From NCBI GenBank assembly GCA_009746045.1, contig RPFO01000079.1, positions 5,738,233 to 5,802,232 on the forward strand: a DNA stretch of 64,000 bases, written 5' to 3'. Positions 12,601-20,860 of this stretch are shown piece after piece. The notes below the pieces were generated by a model. It saw only the letters and a list, made by a program, of their open reading frames with translations. It had not been told where the DNA came from and made no database searches. This stretch comes from Mesostigma viride (lineage: Eukaryota > Streptophyta > Mesostigmatophyceae > Mesostigmatales > Mesostigmataceae). Made by a program: the position numbers and the translations under genes. The stretch's first letter is position 1; every line of letters starts with the position of its first letter.

Positions 12601-15600
12601 TAGGTCAGTGCAATATCTTGTTACGGACCATGACGACCACGAAAATGGCCACACACCCATCCATGTGCGGGAAGGAATGATATTATGGGTGATATTATGG
12701 GTGATATTTATGGGTGATATTTATGGGTGATATTATGGGTGATATTTATGGGTGATATTATGGGTGATATTTATGGGTGATGTTATGGGTGATGTTATGG
12801 GTGATATTATGGGTGATATTATGGGTGGCCTCCAGCTGGCAGGGTCCAGGGATCAGTGCTTTTGCTAAGGGTTTTTGTCATTCGTCAAACTGTTGACTAT
12901 TTGCCTCGGCACTTCGTCAAATGGTTGACTATTTGCCTCGGCTATTCGTCAAACTGGTTGACTATTTGCCTTGGCGCTTCGTCAACCCTGGGGGGGGGGA
13001 GGAGGAAGCTTTATTTCTTCATAATTAACTTAAGGTCGCTCACGCCTCACACACGCATGTATTGCATGTGGATAAAACATAATATCACATAGTGGTTGTT
13101 GACAACTGCATAATCACAGGCATGCCATAGATGCATTCACAACATGACATGCCATAGAACTGCACAGGCTAGCTAGCATACAGCCCAAAATAGCTCAGAC
13201 CGTTATAAAGGGTGCAGTTATTTTGGGGTGTTTTGCTTACCGTATAGGCATTCAATTCCAACGTGGCACAAAACATCATAGATGGCCACACATGGATAGA
13301 TTCCCAAACACATTTCCAGCTTTAAAATCACAACAGCATGCTATACAACAAGTATAAAGCTTGTGCCAAGGCCCAAAACCAAGCGTAGAAGGGGTTCACA
13401 AGGAGCTACATTATCAATGCATCCAACACACTATAAAGCAATTCCAATGATTGGCAATGATAGAAAAAACAAAAGAACTAACCTGGTTATGCTTCCATGA
13501 AAGCATGCCCCGGCCATTCATGTTTCTTGCATGCACTATGGACGCACAAGCAGAAGGATAACTTGGGCCAGCAAACCAAGAAGCAATGCCTAGAGCTGGC
13601 CAGAAAACCACTTGTCTCGCTATGTCTGTGCAGGGAAAAGCACTCCGTTATCAAGCCCACCATGTTTAGAGACAATACCAAACGCTACTTCACTGGTTTC
13701 GTTGAAGCCTCAGCTACTAGCAATCAAATCTGGTCCAAAATCTGCGTGACATAGTGGTATTCCCCAACCATCACAAGCGAACGCGTACAAGCACTAAAGC
13801 AACAAAACGACAAGCAAAAACCATCGATTACATGTCTACAACTAGTTTATAAACGATAGGACGACTTGGTACTGTAATTCATAAACGATAACATGTTAAT
13901 ACGTACCAGGTCGAAACCGCAGATTACCTGCTGTGCGGGAGCCGTCACTCCCACCTCACGGACATAGCCTCGAACCATTCCTGGCCGTCATCGCTAGTAA
14001 AACATGTCAAGAATAACGTAAAAAGTCTCCCCACGCGCAAATATATGGACGTTTGCTGCCGAACAGCAGGTAGCATACGCACTGTCACCGCCTGGTTAAT
14101 AATTTTTTCATGCCCTCGTCGGCTCAAGTCCTGCCTTGCTCGTCTTCAGTTTTGGTACCCGAGCATTGTCCTGAACCGTACTGACGTACTGTCTTTCCAA
14201 ACCAACTCCAACTGCAGCGTACCTAGGATTCAGATGGTACGGGCTGACGGCCTGACGCCGCGCCGCTGGACCTTAGGTCTGGCCTTCAGGACTTGGTGGT
14301 TGACGAATACCCTAAACATTTCGTCAAACCGGTTGACGAACTTCGGAACATATTCGTCAATTGGTTGACGAATTGCCGAGTTGGTTGACGAATGTGGTTG
14401 ACGAATTGCCCAAAATGGTTGACTACTATTTTCAAAATTCGTCAACCGGTTGACGAAATAGTCCCGTTAGCAAAAGCACTGCCAGGGATGGATTGTGGAG
14501 GATCTGTTGGGGCCGAGCTTGACTTGGTTATTGGAAATTCTAGTGGCAAATGTCACACTCAGGGGCGTGATCTTGTTCCAAGCGCTTTTGTGCCACACTT
14601 TGCTACTTGAATGGCCTCTGCTAACCTCACCACCTCTGTTACTTCGTACACCCCTGCCAGATCATGCACCTGTTCGCGGCAGAGGCGCTGCTGGCATCCG
14701 CACTAAGCGGCCAGCTGGGCAGCAAGACAGGCCACCCCCGTGGTTTCTGGGCGGATTTGTGGGGCTGCGGCCAAGATGAGGGCCAAGATGGGGGGGAGGA
14801 GCATTGCCACGTGGCAGATGCCAGCGGCTCGGAGGACGCCAGCTGGCAGCGTGGCAGCGCTCGTGAAACCGCAGATGTCAGCACAAGTCCAGTTGCGTCG
14901 CACGAGGGCATTATGGCGGATGCCCATTGGCTGCACCAGCTGCTGCGGTCAGAACTAGTGCCGCTCCTGGGGGAGGCCAGGGAGCTGCCGTGGCGGCGGT
15001 GCATGGCGGGCGCGCTGCAACGGCTTGTTCAGAGTAGGTTGCCCCTTGACACGTTTGTGTGACTGCGTACTCTGCACAAGTCTGTCGACCACATAGTCTG
15101 GTAATGTTGGCAGAGTAGGTCACCAGAGTATGTTTCTTTTTGAACAAGTGTTTGTGCGACCATGCGTTGGGGGGAGATGTCCGTGGTAGACCATGAGGGA
15201 ACGGAACCCACCGGCTGCTGCAATGCGCGTGCGTGCACTGTCGCGTGTGTGGCAAGGTGGTGGGGGGAAGCACCCTGGCGAGATGTGGGGGCTGCAGGAA
15301 GCACACCATGTGGCACAGGGTCTGACAGCCGTAAGTACCCTTGAGTGGCCGCACCTGCTTGTGGGTTGGTACCTTTGCTGCATCAGGGCCGGTTGTTGCC
15401 GCCGTCATTTCCTCGTCCCATTGGTTTGAAAGGGGCCCGGGCAAGATGTGGAGCACCAGTAGAGTCATTCGTTGTTTATAAGAGGGGCAGCTCTTTGCTT
15501 GCACTGGCAGCAGGTTGTAGGTGTTGAACACTATTTTCTTTAGCAATTTCAGGTGCCGAGTGTGCTGTCATCGCTCTCTTAGAGAGCTCAATTCACGACA

Positions 15601-18600
15601 AGATATGGGTTGGTGGTTAATGTGCCAAGGTGCGTGTTTGGGCTACTAGGGCAGCAGATTCACTATCACATGGCAGCAAAAGCCATTGCTCACGCTTGCT
15701 GTGCAAGCATAACAGGGGCCCTGCATGCGCCACAGCCCGCCTCGCAAGCATCAGTTCCCACAAACAGCGTTGTGAAAGGGTGGCTGCCCCGCGTTTCAAG
15801 ACTAGGCTAGCTACTAGAAGATAGATCCCCAGGTCCTCATGCTGAGCGGGTGCCTTTGTATCGTCTCCTTTACTGTACTCCCATGTGCTTCCTTTACTAG
15901 TATATGCATACTCCAGGCTTCCGCTGTATTGTTCCCTGTTTTGCTCCGCTCCATCGTCCTCCTCTTGTTCATCGTCCCCCTCCTCTCGCTCATGGCTTGC
16001 TCTTCTCCACTCGCTGCTCCACATCTCACACCGCCTTGTCCTACACATCCTGCGCCGTCGTGCTCTGCGTGCGCGCCACCTGCACCCAGGCGGCGAGGTC
16101 ACGTGGAGCGAGTGTGATGGCCGGGTGCATCTCACGCATGCCCCGTGCCCCGGACAAGATGCAACAGCCACCGGCTGCAACAACAAGACCGATGCGTGGA
16201 CGCATGCACACAACCCCCGCGTGCGGCCGCGGTACCCCCTGCTGCACTTCTTGCTGGCATCCATCACCCCCCTCCTGAACACCTACCTGGTGATCATCAT
16301 GAACCTGCACGTGCTCTATCACTGGTATGCTACGATATTTATTTATTCTCATTGTTTGCTTTTAGTTTCCCTGAAATCTCAGGCGGTTGCTAGCGAAAGA
16401 GTACACCCTAGGAAGCCCGCTATGTTTTCTCTGGCAGCCGCTCACGCACAGATACAGATGGGCACTCGCTAGCCTTGGCGTGGTATGAGGTTGAGCTTGC
16501 TGGGATGGGTGGATTTGGGCTGGCATCAGGGGTAGTTCTCATTTGTGTCTTGGCCTAATAATGCTGACGCTGTTGTTGAGTCACCTGTAATAGTGCAAAG
16601 CCCTGCATAGTGCTGAAATCGACACAATATCGGGCGACTTTGACTTGACAGCAAGGGGTGTGCACTTCAAGGGGTATTTTCAGAACCACTGTTTTTCAAA
16701 CCACATGGATAGGCGTGTGCTGCCTTTTTCTGAATGACTTGTAATCCCTGGGTCATGTGTGTATGCTGGCTTGGCCCGCATTGGCTGCTGTGCCCCCACC
16801 CTACCCCCCTCCCACCACCCACCACCCACCAGCGACGCCCTGGAGGAGAAGGAGCTTTTGAGCGGCGCGATGGAGGCGTTGGAGGAGCTGTCGACAGCAG
16901 GGCAGGGGGGGGAAAGCGACGACAGCGAGGTAAAGGGTGTATGAGCTCAGGCTTGTTCTTTGTTATTTCTGCTTTTGTCGCTGCTTTTGTTGCTGCTGTT
17001 GTTGCAGGGGGGGGGACATACCCCCCCATTTTCATACTTGAGCCCACACACTTTTTTGCCGTCCAGCGCCGTCCGTCACCAGCCACAGTGAAAAATGGCT
17101 GAGCGCGCACCTTTGCCAAATTGGGTCCATCGGGGCGAAACGGAGTGCACGTTGGACGTGTGACACGTGGCATTTATACGCTAGGGAGGTAGTCGGCACA
17201 GTCAGGACTTGTATCTGACGCCACCAAGACACAGTCACTCCTAGTTTCGCCACGTGTCCTATAATTTATGACCGTGTAATAACTGTTGTTGTGTCCCACG
17301 CCGCACATGGGCGGCAGAGAATCTATAGTGGCCGAGGGCCGGATATATTTAGTACCGTGTAAATACCGTTGTAAGTACATGTGCATTAGTATGTTTTGAG
17401 TACCTCACTCCCGGATGTAAGCCAAAGCGCCGGACCAATACCTAGTCTCACGGTGAGCGCGCACCTGTCCTGAAAACCAGGCGCCGGGTGTGTTTGCCGA
17501 GCGCACTCCGGTTCTATTTTTCTCGCGCCGTCCTCAAAAAGCCAACTTGAGCGCACTCCTTTTTAATAATGCTGGCGACGAGGCGGTTTTGGAGCTCGCT
17601 CCACGTCTCTCAGAGCCCCGTCGGACCAAACTTGGAGTGGGCAGTTTTGCTGTGACGTCCTCCCCCCTGTTGTTGCTTCTTTTCTCTTTTTTTTTTATGG
17701 TTGTTTGCTGCAAGGCTTCTGTGACATTATTGTCCATCCATGGACCATGGTGGGCGGTTGTACCCCGTAGGTACCAGGCGTGCATGCGGATAGCTCGAGG
17801 TTGAAAACTTGATCGCATGCATTTGGCTGAGAATTGGACCGCATGCGTACATGTCCTGCCCTACTGGCTGAGAATTGGACTGCATGCATGCAAGTAATGC
17901 CCTCGCGACTGGTTGGACCTGTGACAGTTGGTTGGTTGGTTGGTTGGTTGGTTGGTTGGTTGGTTGGTTGGTTGGTTGGTTGGTCCCAGAGGTAAGACCC
18001 TCCCCCATGGACCCTGCCCCATTACATCTCCGTGTGTCAGCCTTACGGCTCCCATTTGTTTTGCCCCAAATCGTCTCATTCCCCCCCAAATGGTCTCATT
18101 CCCCCCCCCCCCAATTGTATTTCTGTGACGGTGTGCGCGACACCTGGCGCTGCGACAACTGTGCGCGTGTCAATCAGCCCCCGCGCCCGTGCTTCATCCC
18201 ATCCACGCTGGTTGTCCAGGGCGCCATCACGTCCCTGGTGGAGATGGGCGTCCTCCTGCGCAGGGATGCAGACGACAGGGACAGCGCCACCGATAACGGG
18301 ACGCGGGTAGCCACCGCCGCGACCGCCACCACCGCGGAAGCAGCCCCCCTGGTGGCAGGGGACGCAGCGCCCGCGACAGCTGGCACGATCCTGTCTCGCT
18401 CATGTGCAAAGCGTGACGTTACCCATGGTGAGCATGCGGTGGGAAGCCCTGGCGAAGCCGCCATCGTCAGCATTAGCAGGGCGGCAGAAGACCACCGGGG
18501 CGCCCACGGCACGCACGGCGGTGCCAGACAGGATGCGTCCGAGACCCCTTGCTCACATGGCAACAATGCGGGGGCCTCTGAGATTATTCTCTCGCACGTG

Positions 18601-19014
18601 GCAGATGCCAGCCGTGCTAGTGCTGCAGGTGGGGGCGTCCCCATCCCGTCAGCACCAAGAGGCCTCCCGCGGTCGGCCCGCCGCGGCAGTGGCGGCTCTG
18701 GCAGCGGCGGCGGTATCAGTCCCTCCCTCCCTCGCTCCCTGCCGTCGATGCGGGACTTCTCCTTCATGCCCTCGATCGCATCGGTGAGCAACCTGCCGGA
18801 CCTTGTGGCGAGGACCAAGTCGACCGACCGAGCTGCTGGTGTGGCAGGCGGCGGCAGCTATGTGGGCGCAGGGCTGCGTGGCGGCGGGCAGGCTTTTGGG
18901 CGAGGGGACAAGGGCGGCAGTTTCAGGAAGCGCGCAGCAGGGTCCACGGGCGGCAGCATTAAGGTGGTGCTGCTGAGCCCCGAGTATGCGGCGGATTACG
19001 GGTACGTATGGTAG
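282..19014 (+). CDS. PlsB/GNPAT-type glycerol-3-phosphate / DHAP acyltransferase, 12 exons, 5' partial
   Basis: Transfers an acyl group to the sn-1 position of glycerol-3-phosphate or dihydroxyacetone phosphate, the first step of glycerolipid or ether-lipid synthesis. Exons: 282-638, 1878-1933, 3064-3182, 4202-4311, 5174-5263, 6606-6708, 7483-8506, 9613-10381, 14661-15033, 16090-16324, 16833-16929, 18220-19014. They total 4,128 nt (1,375 codons plus TAG), all phases agree and every intron is GT-AG. Residues of this fragment: HKSHMD (HX4D catalytic motif) 154-159, GAFFIRR 196-202, EGGRSR 236-241, VPMAIAYD 271-278, then C-terminal family blocks (YYHMNQ/IMHLF, EMGVL). It is far longer than the roughly 680-residue animal enzyme because of Gly/Ser/Ala-rich insertions in exons 7, 8, 9 and 12. 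The start codon probably lies upstream of the window. Whether the substrate is G3P (plastid/mitochondrial/ER) or DHAP (peroxisome) cannot be told from the sequence. Confidence 0.87.
667..915 (+). repeat. G-rich (GGGGA)n tract in intron 1
   Basis: About 250 bp of almost pure GGGGA/GGGA runs on the transcribed + strand, just after the donor of exon 1. Apparent proline-rich reading frames on the opposite strand are by-products. Such G runs could form G-quadruplexes or R-loops. The rest of intron 1 (916-1877) shows nothing I recognise. Confidence 0.9.
1878..1933 (+). CDS. Acyltransferase exon 2
   Basis: A 56-nt exon between CGCCCAG and GTACGT, encoding [18 protein letters not shown]. It matches the short stretch just before the HX4D block in this family (pattern: kv-r-iy--i-vne-gl-rl) and supplies the phase needed by exons 1 and 3. 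Confidence 0.75.
2147..2443. repeat. 59-bp minisatellite, about 5 units, intron 2
   Basis: The unit begins GGCCAGGCGGCATGCCTTGT and continues with an AATAATAGCAATAACC and ATGATGATATGCATGATAA part. Units are nearly identical, with single-base changes and a one-base deletion in the third. Confidence 0.9.
2878..2972. repeat. 12-bp minisatellite (ATGATGTGCCC-type), intron 2
   Basis: Eight tandem copies of TGTGCCCATGA with occasional TGTCCATGA. It lies about 90 bp before exon 3. Confidence 0.88.
3064..3182 (+). CDS. Acyltransferase exon 3, HX4D motif block I
   Basis: Encodes [20 protein letters not shown] followed by [11 protein letters not shown]. His and Asp of HKSHMD are the catalytic pair of glycerolipid acyltransferases. 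The exon ends in phase 1 before GTGAGT. Confidence 0.93.
3330..3640. repeat. CTGCC/TGCTG low-complexity repeat, intron 3
   Basis: Imperfect CCTGCCTGCTGCCTGCTGCC arrays. They create long Cys/Leu or Arg/Gln frames without coding evidence. A short AT-rich part (3,905-4,000) with repeated TATAGTATACTAATAC follows in the same intron. Confidence 0.85.
4202..4311 (+). CDS. Acyltransferase exon 4, motif block II
   Basis: Encodes [18 protein letters not shown] and AFFIRR. The GAFFIRR block binds the glycerol phosphate substrate in this family. Acceptor TTGCAG, donor GTAAGG. Confidence 0.93.
4312..5173 (+). other. Intron 4, no feature seen
   Basis: 862-bp GT-AG intron. I see no repeat, mobile element end or reading frame of interest. 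Confidence 0.7.
5174..5263 (+). CDS. Acyltransferase exon 5, motif block III
   Basis: Encodes [20 protein letters not shown] then [10 protein letters not shown]. FxEGxRSR is motif III of PlsB/GNPAT enzymes. Exactly 30 codons, phase 0 on both sides, acceptor TCCCAG, donor GTGACG. Confidence 0.93.
5264..6605 (+). other. Intron 5 with unassigned, possibly mobile sequence
   Basis: The segment 5,316-5,870 has the look of a lone LTR (GC-rich front, TATAGGCG-type AT box, pyrimidine-rich end), and a GTAGTATGA word occurs on both sides. Ends and target duplication do not fit cleanly, so I do not call it. 6,430-6,545 is a repeat of CCTTGCCCTGCCCGCACC units running up to the acceptor. Confidence 0.4.
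6606..6708 (+). CDS. Acyltransferase exon 6, motif block IV
   Basis: Encodes [11 protein letters not shown] and [14 protein letters not shown], the VPxxIxYD block IV. Donor GTGAGT. The last bases of this exon are also found, diverged, in the tandem repeats of the following intron. Confidence 0.93.
6681..6960 (+). repeat. 32-bp tandem repeat carrying copies of the exon-6 end and donor
   Basis: Exon 6 ends CATGGCCATTGCGTATGATG before GTGAGTGATG. The intron then repeats GTATGGCCATAGCATGTGAT followed by GGTGAGTCGTGC, period 32 bp, 5-6 units with indels. The repeat resembles the exon end plus splice donor, so several extra GTGAGT sites follow the true one. Confidence 0.8.
7483..8506 (+). CDS. Acyltransferase exon 7 with a long low-complexity insert
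   Basis: Opens [20 protein letters not shown] and [18 protein letters not shown], both family-like. About 200 codons without similarity I recognise follow (Ser/Gly/Ala/Cys-rich), then family-like sequence returns as [21 protein letters not shown] and TIVRWLSDQ. The whole exon stays open. A hidden intron in the insert cannot be excluded. Confidence 0.8.
8886..9085. repeat. 19-bp minisatellite, about 10 units, intron 7
   Basis: The unit is GTGCCTGGTCTATGGAACG with variants (GCTCTATGG, GGTGTATGG). A second short repeat follows at about 9,130-9,215, with GTGGGCACAT and CGGTCACTA words repeated three times. Confidence 0.88.
9613..10381 (+). CDS. Acyltransferase exon 8
   Basis: The first base completes the split Gln codon of exon 7, giving [18 protein letters not shown]. 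The middle is low-complexity. It ends [11 protein letters not shown], which joins IMHLF of exon 9 to give the family's YYxNQxxHLF block. The donor GTGTGTGG is weak and is repeated about 24 times downstream. Confidence 0.8.
10361..11416 (+). repeat. 43/45-bp minisatellite, about 24 units, containing exon-8 end plus splice donor
   Basis: Exon 8 ends ATGTACTACCACATGAACCAG, and GTGTGTGGACAGGGGATG starts intron 8. The array repeats precisely this: TATTATGTACTACCACATGA, then ACCAG or ACG, then GTGTGTGGACAGGGGATGTC. Units ending AACCAG are 45 bp and those ending AACG are 43 bp. I count about 24 GTGTGTGG junctions. Confidence 0.93.
11611..12132. repeat. 48-bp tandem repeats, two families, intron 8
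   Basis: A two-copy 48-bp duplication (11,611-11,706, GGCAGTCGAGCATGTGGTAT...) is followed by about 8.5 copies of another 48-bp unit (from about 11,731), GTAGATGTCAGTAGGTATTA plus AGTGGTTACGGTCGAAGG. Copies are over 95% alike by eye. Confidence 0.88.
12680..12825. repeat. ATATTATGGGTG short tandem repeat, intron 8
   Basis: Eleven or so units of TGATATTATGGG or TGATATTTATGGG, 12-13 bp, ending about 30 bp before the hAT-like element. Confidence 0.88.
12854..14481. mobile_element. hAT-like non-autonomous DNA transposon (1,628 bp)
   Basis: Terminal inverted repeats begin CAGTGCTTTTGCTAA at both ends (15 bp perfect, then mismatched). The element is flanked by a perfect 8-bp target duplication CCAGGGAT at 12,846-12,853 and 14,482-14,489. 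Eight-base duplications and CA(G)TG ends are hAT traits. Both ends carry subterminal copies of TTCGTCAA...GTTGAC(GAA), including the 20-bp palindrome TTCGTCAACCGGTTGACGAA near 14,438, a likely transposase-binding array. No transposase reading frame is visible inside, so it must depend on an element elsewhere. It lies within intron 8 of the acyltransferase gene. Confidence 0.87.
14661..15033 (+). CDS. Acyltransferase exon 9
   Basis: Starts [15 protein letters not shown] after CTGCCAG and ends [15 protein letters not shown] before [23 protein letters not shown] matches the LL-xEL/F region of the C-terminal half. An acidic low-complexity stretch lies in the middle. Confidence 0.82.
15034..16089 (+). 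other. Intron 9, no clear feature
   Basis: 1,056-bp GT-AG intron with a pyrimidine-rich last 200 bp. Short open stretches lack family similarity. I see no repeat or mobile-element ends. Confidence 0.6.
16090..16324 (+). CDS. Acyltransferase exon 10
   Basis: Encodes [14 protein letters not shown] and then [20 protein letters not shown], which fits the hydrophobic fl-sli-Pfie-Y segment of the family and may be membrane-associated. The exon is bounded by CACCCAG and GTATGC. Confidence 0.78.
16833..16929 (+). CDS. Acyltransferase exon 11
   Basis: Encodes [20 protein letters not shown] followed by an acidic stretch ending ESDDSE. The acceptor is the last of a run of CACCCACCAG repeats; the donor is GTAAAG. 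Joining to exon 12 recreates the family's ES-S-E---AL pattern. Confidence 0.75.
16930..18219 (+). other. Intron 11 with (TTGG)n microsatellite
   Basis: Contains a (GTTG)n microsatellite at 17,929-17,983 and a near-duplicate pair of about 30 bp (GGCTGAGAATTGGACNGCATGC, at 17,826 and 17,867). The segment 17,030-17,480 is GC-rich and may be mobile, but I find no matching ends. Confidence 0.55.
18220..19014 (+). CDS. Acyltransferase exon 12 (last), stop at 19012-19014
   Basis: Starts [15 protein letters not shown], the C-terminal family block, after GTTGTCCAG. About 220 codons of Ala/Gly/Ser-rich sequence follow. It finishes [18 protein letters not shown] and TAG. The long tail is not expected in the family. 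Confidence 0.78.
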   Translation, partial: GAITSLVEMGVLLRRDADDRDSATDNGTRVATAATATTAEAAPLVAGDAAPATAGTILSRSCAKRDVTHGEHAVGSPGEAAIVSISRAAEDHRGAHGTHGGARQDASETPCSHGNNAGASEIILSHVADASRASAAGGGVPIPSAPRGLPRSARRGSGGSGSGGGISPSLPRSLPSMRDFSFMPSIASVSNLPDLVARTKSTDRAAGVAGGGSYVGAGLRGGGQAFGRGDKGGSFRKRAAGSTGGSIKVVLLSPEYAADYGYVW

Positions 19015-20640
19015 CAGCGCGTAGCGGCATTCTGCATGCTGCGGTGATGCGGTGCTGGTTGGGCTGGCTCCTTGGGATGGCTCTGGTACTGAAACACACC
19101 GATACTCTCTTCTTGATGATATAGCTTCTTCTGGAGTATACTAGAAATGTACTAGCAACTTCTTGAGTGTACCAGTGGTATCATGGCTTCCCATCATGGC
19201 TTATCATACCTTCCATCATGAGTATACCGTACTTCTCTATCGTGAGTGTACTATGGGGTCATGCTTCTTCATAAGAATGTACTGTAGTATCACGGTTCCC
19301 CACGAGAGGTAGCTCATAGCTGCCCACGCATGCCCCGAGGCACATACCCGCGCGCCTTGTGACAGGCATGACCATTAGTAGCTGTGCAATGCTGCGATGC
19401 TGCACAATGTTGTGGTGCTGTGCGATGGTAGCTGTGTAGCCCTGTGCGGTGAGCTACACCTACACGCAATTGTAAAGCTTAGTTTGCCGTTGGTTCCATG
19501 ACCTTCAGCACCGACGGTGGGCCGAGGTCACTTTGCATGCGTGTCTATGGAGAAATTCGACTCGCAATCGGCTTTGCATATGTTCCTCTGGGTGCAGCGC
19601 TGTCAATGAGCCGTGGCAGCTTTCACTTGGTCTTGCTGCCCCCTATACCTAAGGTTTGGCATGGGAACTCGGTTCTAGCAGTTGGGCAGCCAGGCTTCTA
19701 CATGGGCCAGCCAGCCTGTTTGGTGTATAGTTTACCGTCAAATTTCTTTGAAACAGTCGGACCAATGTTGGTTGGTTATGGCTTGTAGGTTGGAGAAATA
19801 GTACACCCAGATACCATGTAGGTTCAAAACCCTAAACCATAAACCCTATACCATAAACCCTAAACCATACACCATAAACCATTAACCATTAACCATTAAC
19901 CATTAACCATAAACCATAAACCCAGATACCATGTGGGCACCTCTTGTAACCTGTTTGTTGGGCATTGTCCTGTCATGTCTGTGTATATCACGGAATTCGC
20001 AACAGATTATTCACTCTGTGACTTTGTGTTTGTCACACCTGGGGGTGGATGCTGTTTCCATGGACCAAGTTTGGTATGGCGCACACAAATCGCAAGCGAG
20101 GGACGAGGGTTGGGCAGGGATCCAATTCGAGGACTGAAGTGGGGAATGACCATGTCTGGTTGTCTCCTTGATGTTGCTGCCGTGGCTCGAATTCTTATTG
20201 TTGGTTCTGCAGAAAACTTGCCTTTTTGGAGCGCCGCATCAGGTCTTTCATGCAACCCTTTCCAGAATAATAGTAATGCCACTGCAGGTTTCAGGGTGGC
20301 TGGTTAATTGAGAGCAGCTGGTAGCAAGACTAACTACCAGCATGATTGCAATTTTGCAAACATGTCAGCGCCATGGTCTGGGCTATAGATCACGGTTGAG
20401 CATGTGAAGTCAAGCCCCTTTGAGGGGGAGTAGCCTTGGGATGGGTAGCCCAAGACCAAATGCGGCCAATTTTGCTGAAGATAAGTAATCGATAATCCAG
20501 TTGAGCACAAGGATATGTGCCAAACAGGTGAAGTGGTATATTTATTCTAAGTAATGTGCTTTACAGCTGTGGTCACCTGCTTTGAATTTCAGCTAGCGCA
20601 TTCATTATTTAAGCATGTGACTGCGTTGTGTAAGCAAGTA
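19015..20640. other. Intergenic region downstream of the acyltransferase gene
   Basis: No gene recognised. TGTAA at about 19,470 could be a poly(A) signal if this organism uses the green-algal type. A 96-codon frame at 19,498-19,788 starts with ATG but has no recognisable domain. Confidence 0.5.
19828..19925. repeat. Degenerate CCCTAAA/CCATAAA telomere-like repeat
   Basis: Tandem AAACCCTAAACCATAAACCC and AACCATTAACCATTAACC units. CCCTAAA is the plant/algal telomere word, but most units are CCATAAA or CCATTAA, so this is at best an interstitial, decayed telomere-like tract. Confidence 0.6.
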
Positions 20641-20860
20641 CTTGCGTGTCATGCGCACAGTCATGGCACGGAGTACTTACTATGCTAATCTCATAATTAG
20701 AAAAATAATGACGCGAAAGTTGAATAAACAGGCAAAGATATCGTTGCATGCATCATGCGCCCCAACCATATAGTGCTAGGTGGGCATATAATCCTCATCC
20801 AAGCTGTCCTCTACTGTAATGGCAGAGGAGGAACTGGTGTAGCGGCTTTAAGTTGTCTCC
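20641..20860 (+). repeat. Dispersed repeat, 5' flank of ORF1-like copy B
   Basis: Shares words with 23,080-23,280 in the same orientation: GCATGGCACGGAGTAC-like start, ATGCTAATCT, ACGCGAAA, CCCAACCATAT, then ATAATCCTCATC and TGGCAGA. Both belong to the ORF1-like element family. Confidence 0.6.

Noticed and set aside
19828-19925. True telomere or chromosome end
   Set aside because: Most units deviate from CCCTAAA and unique sequence continues on both sides.
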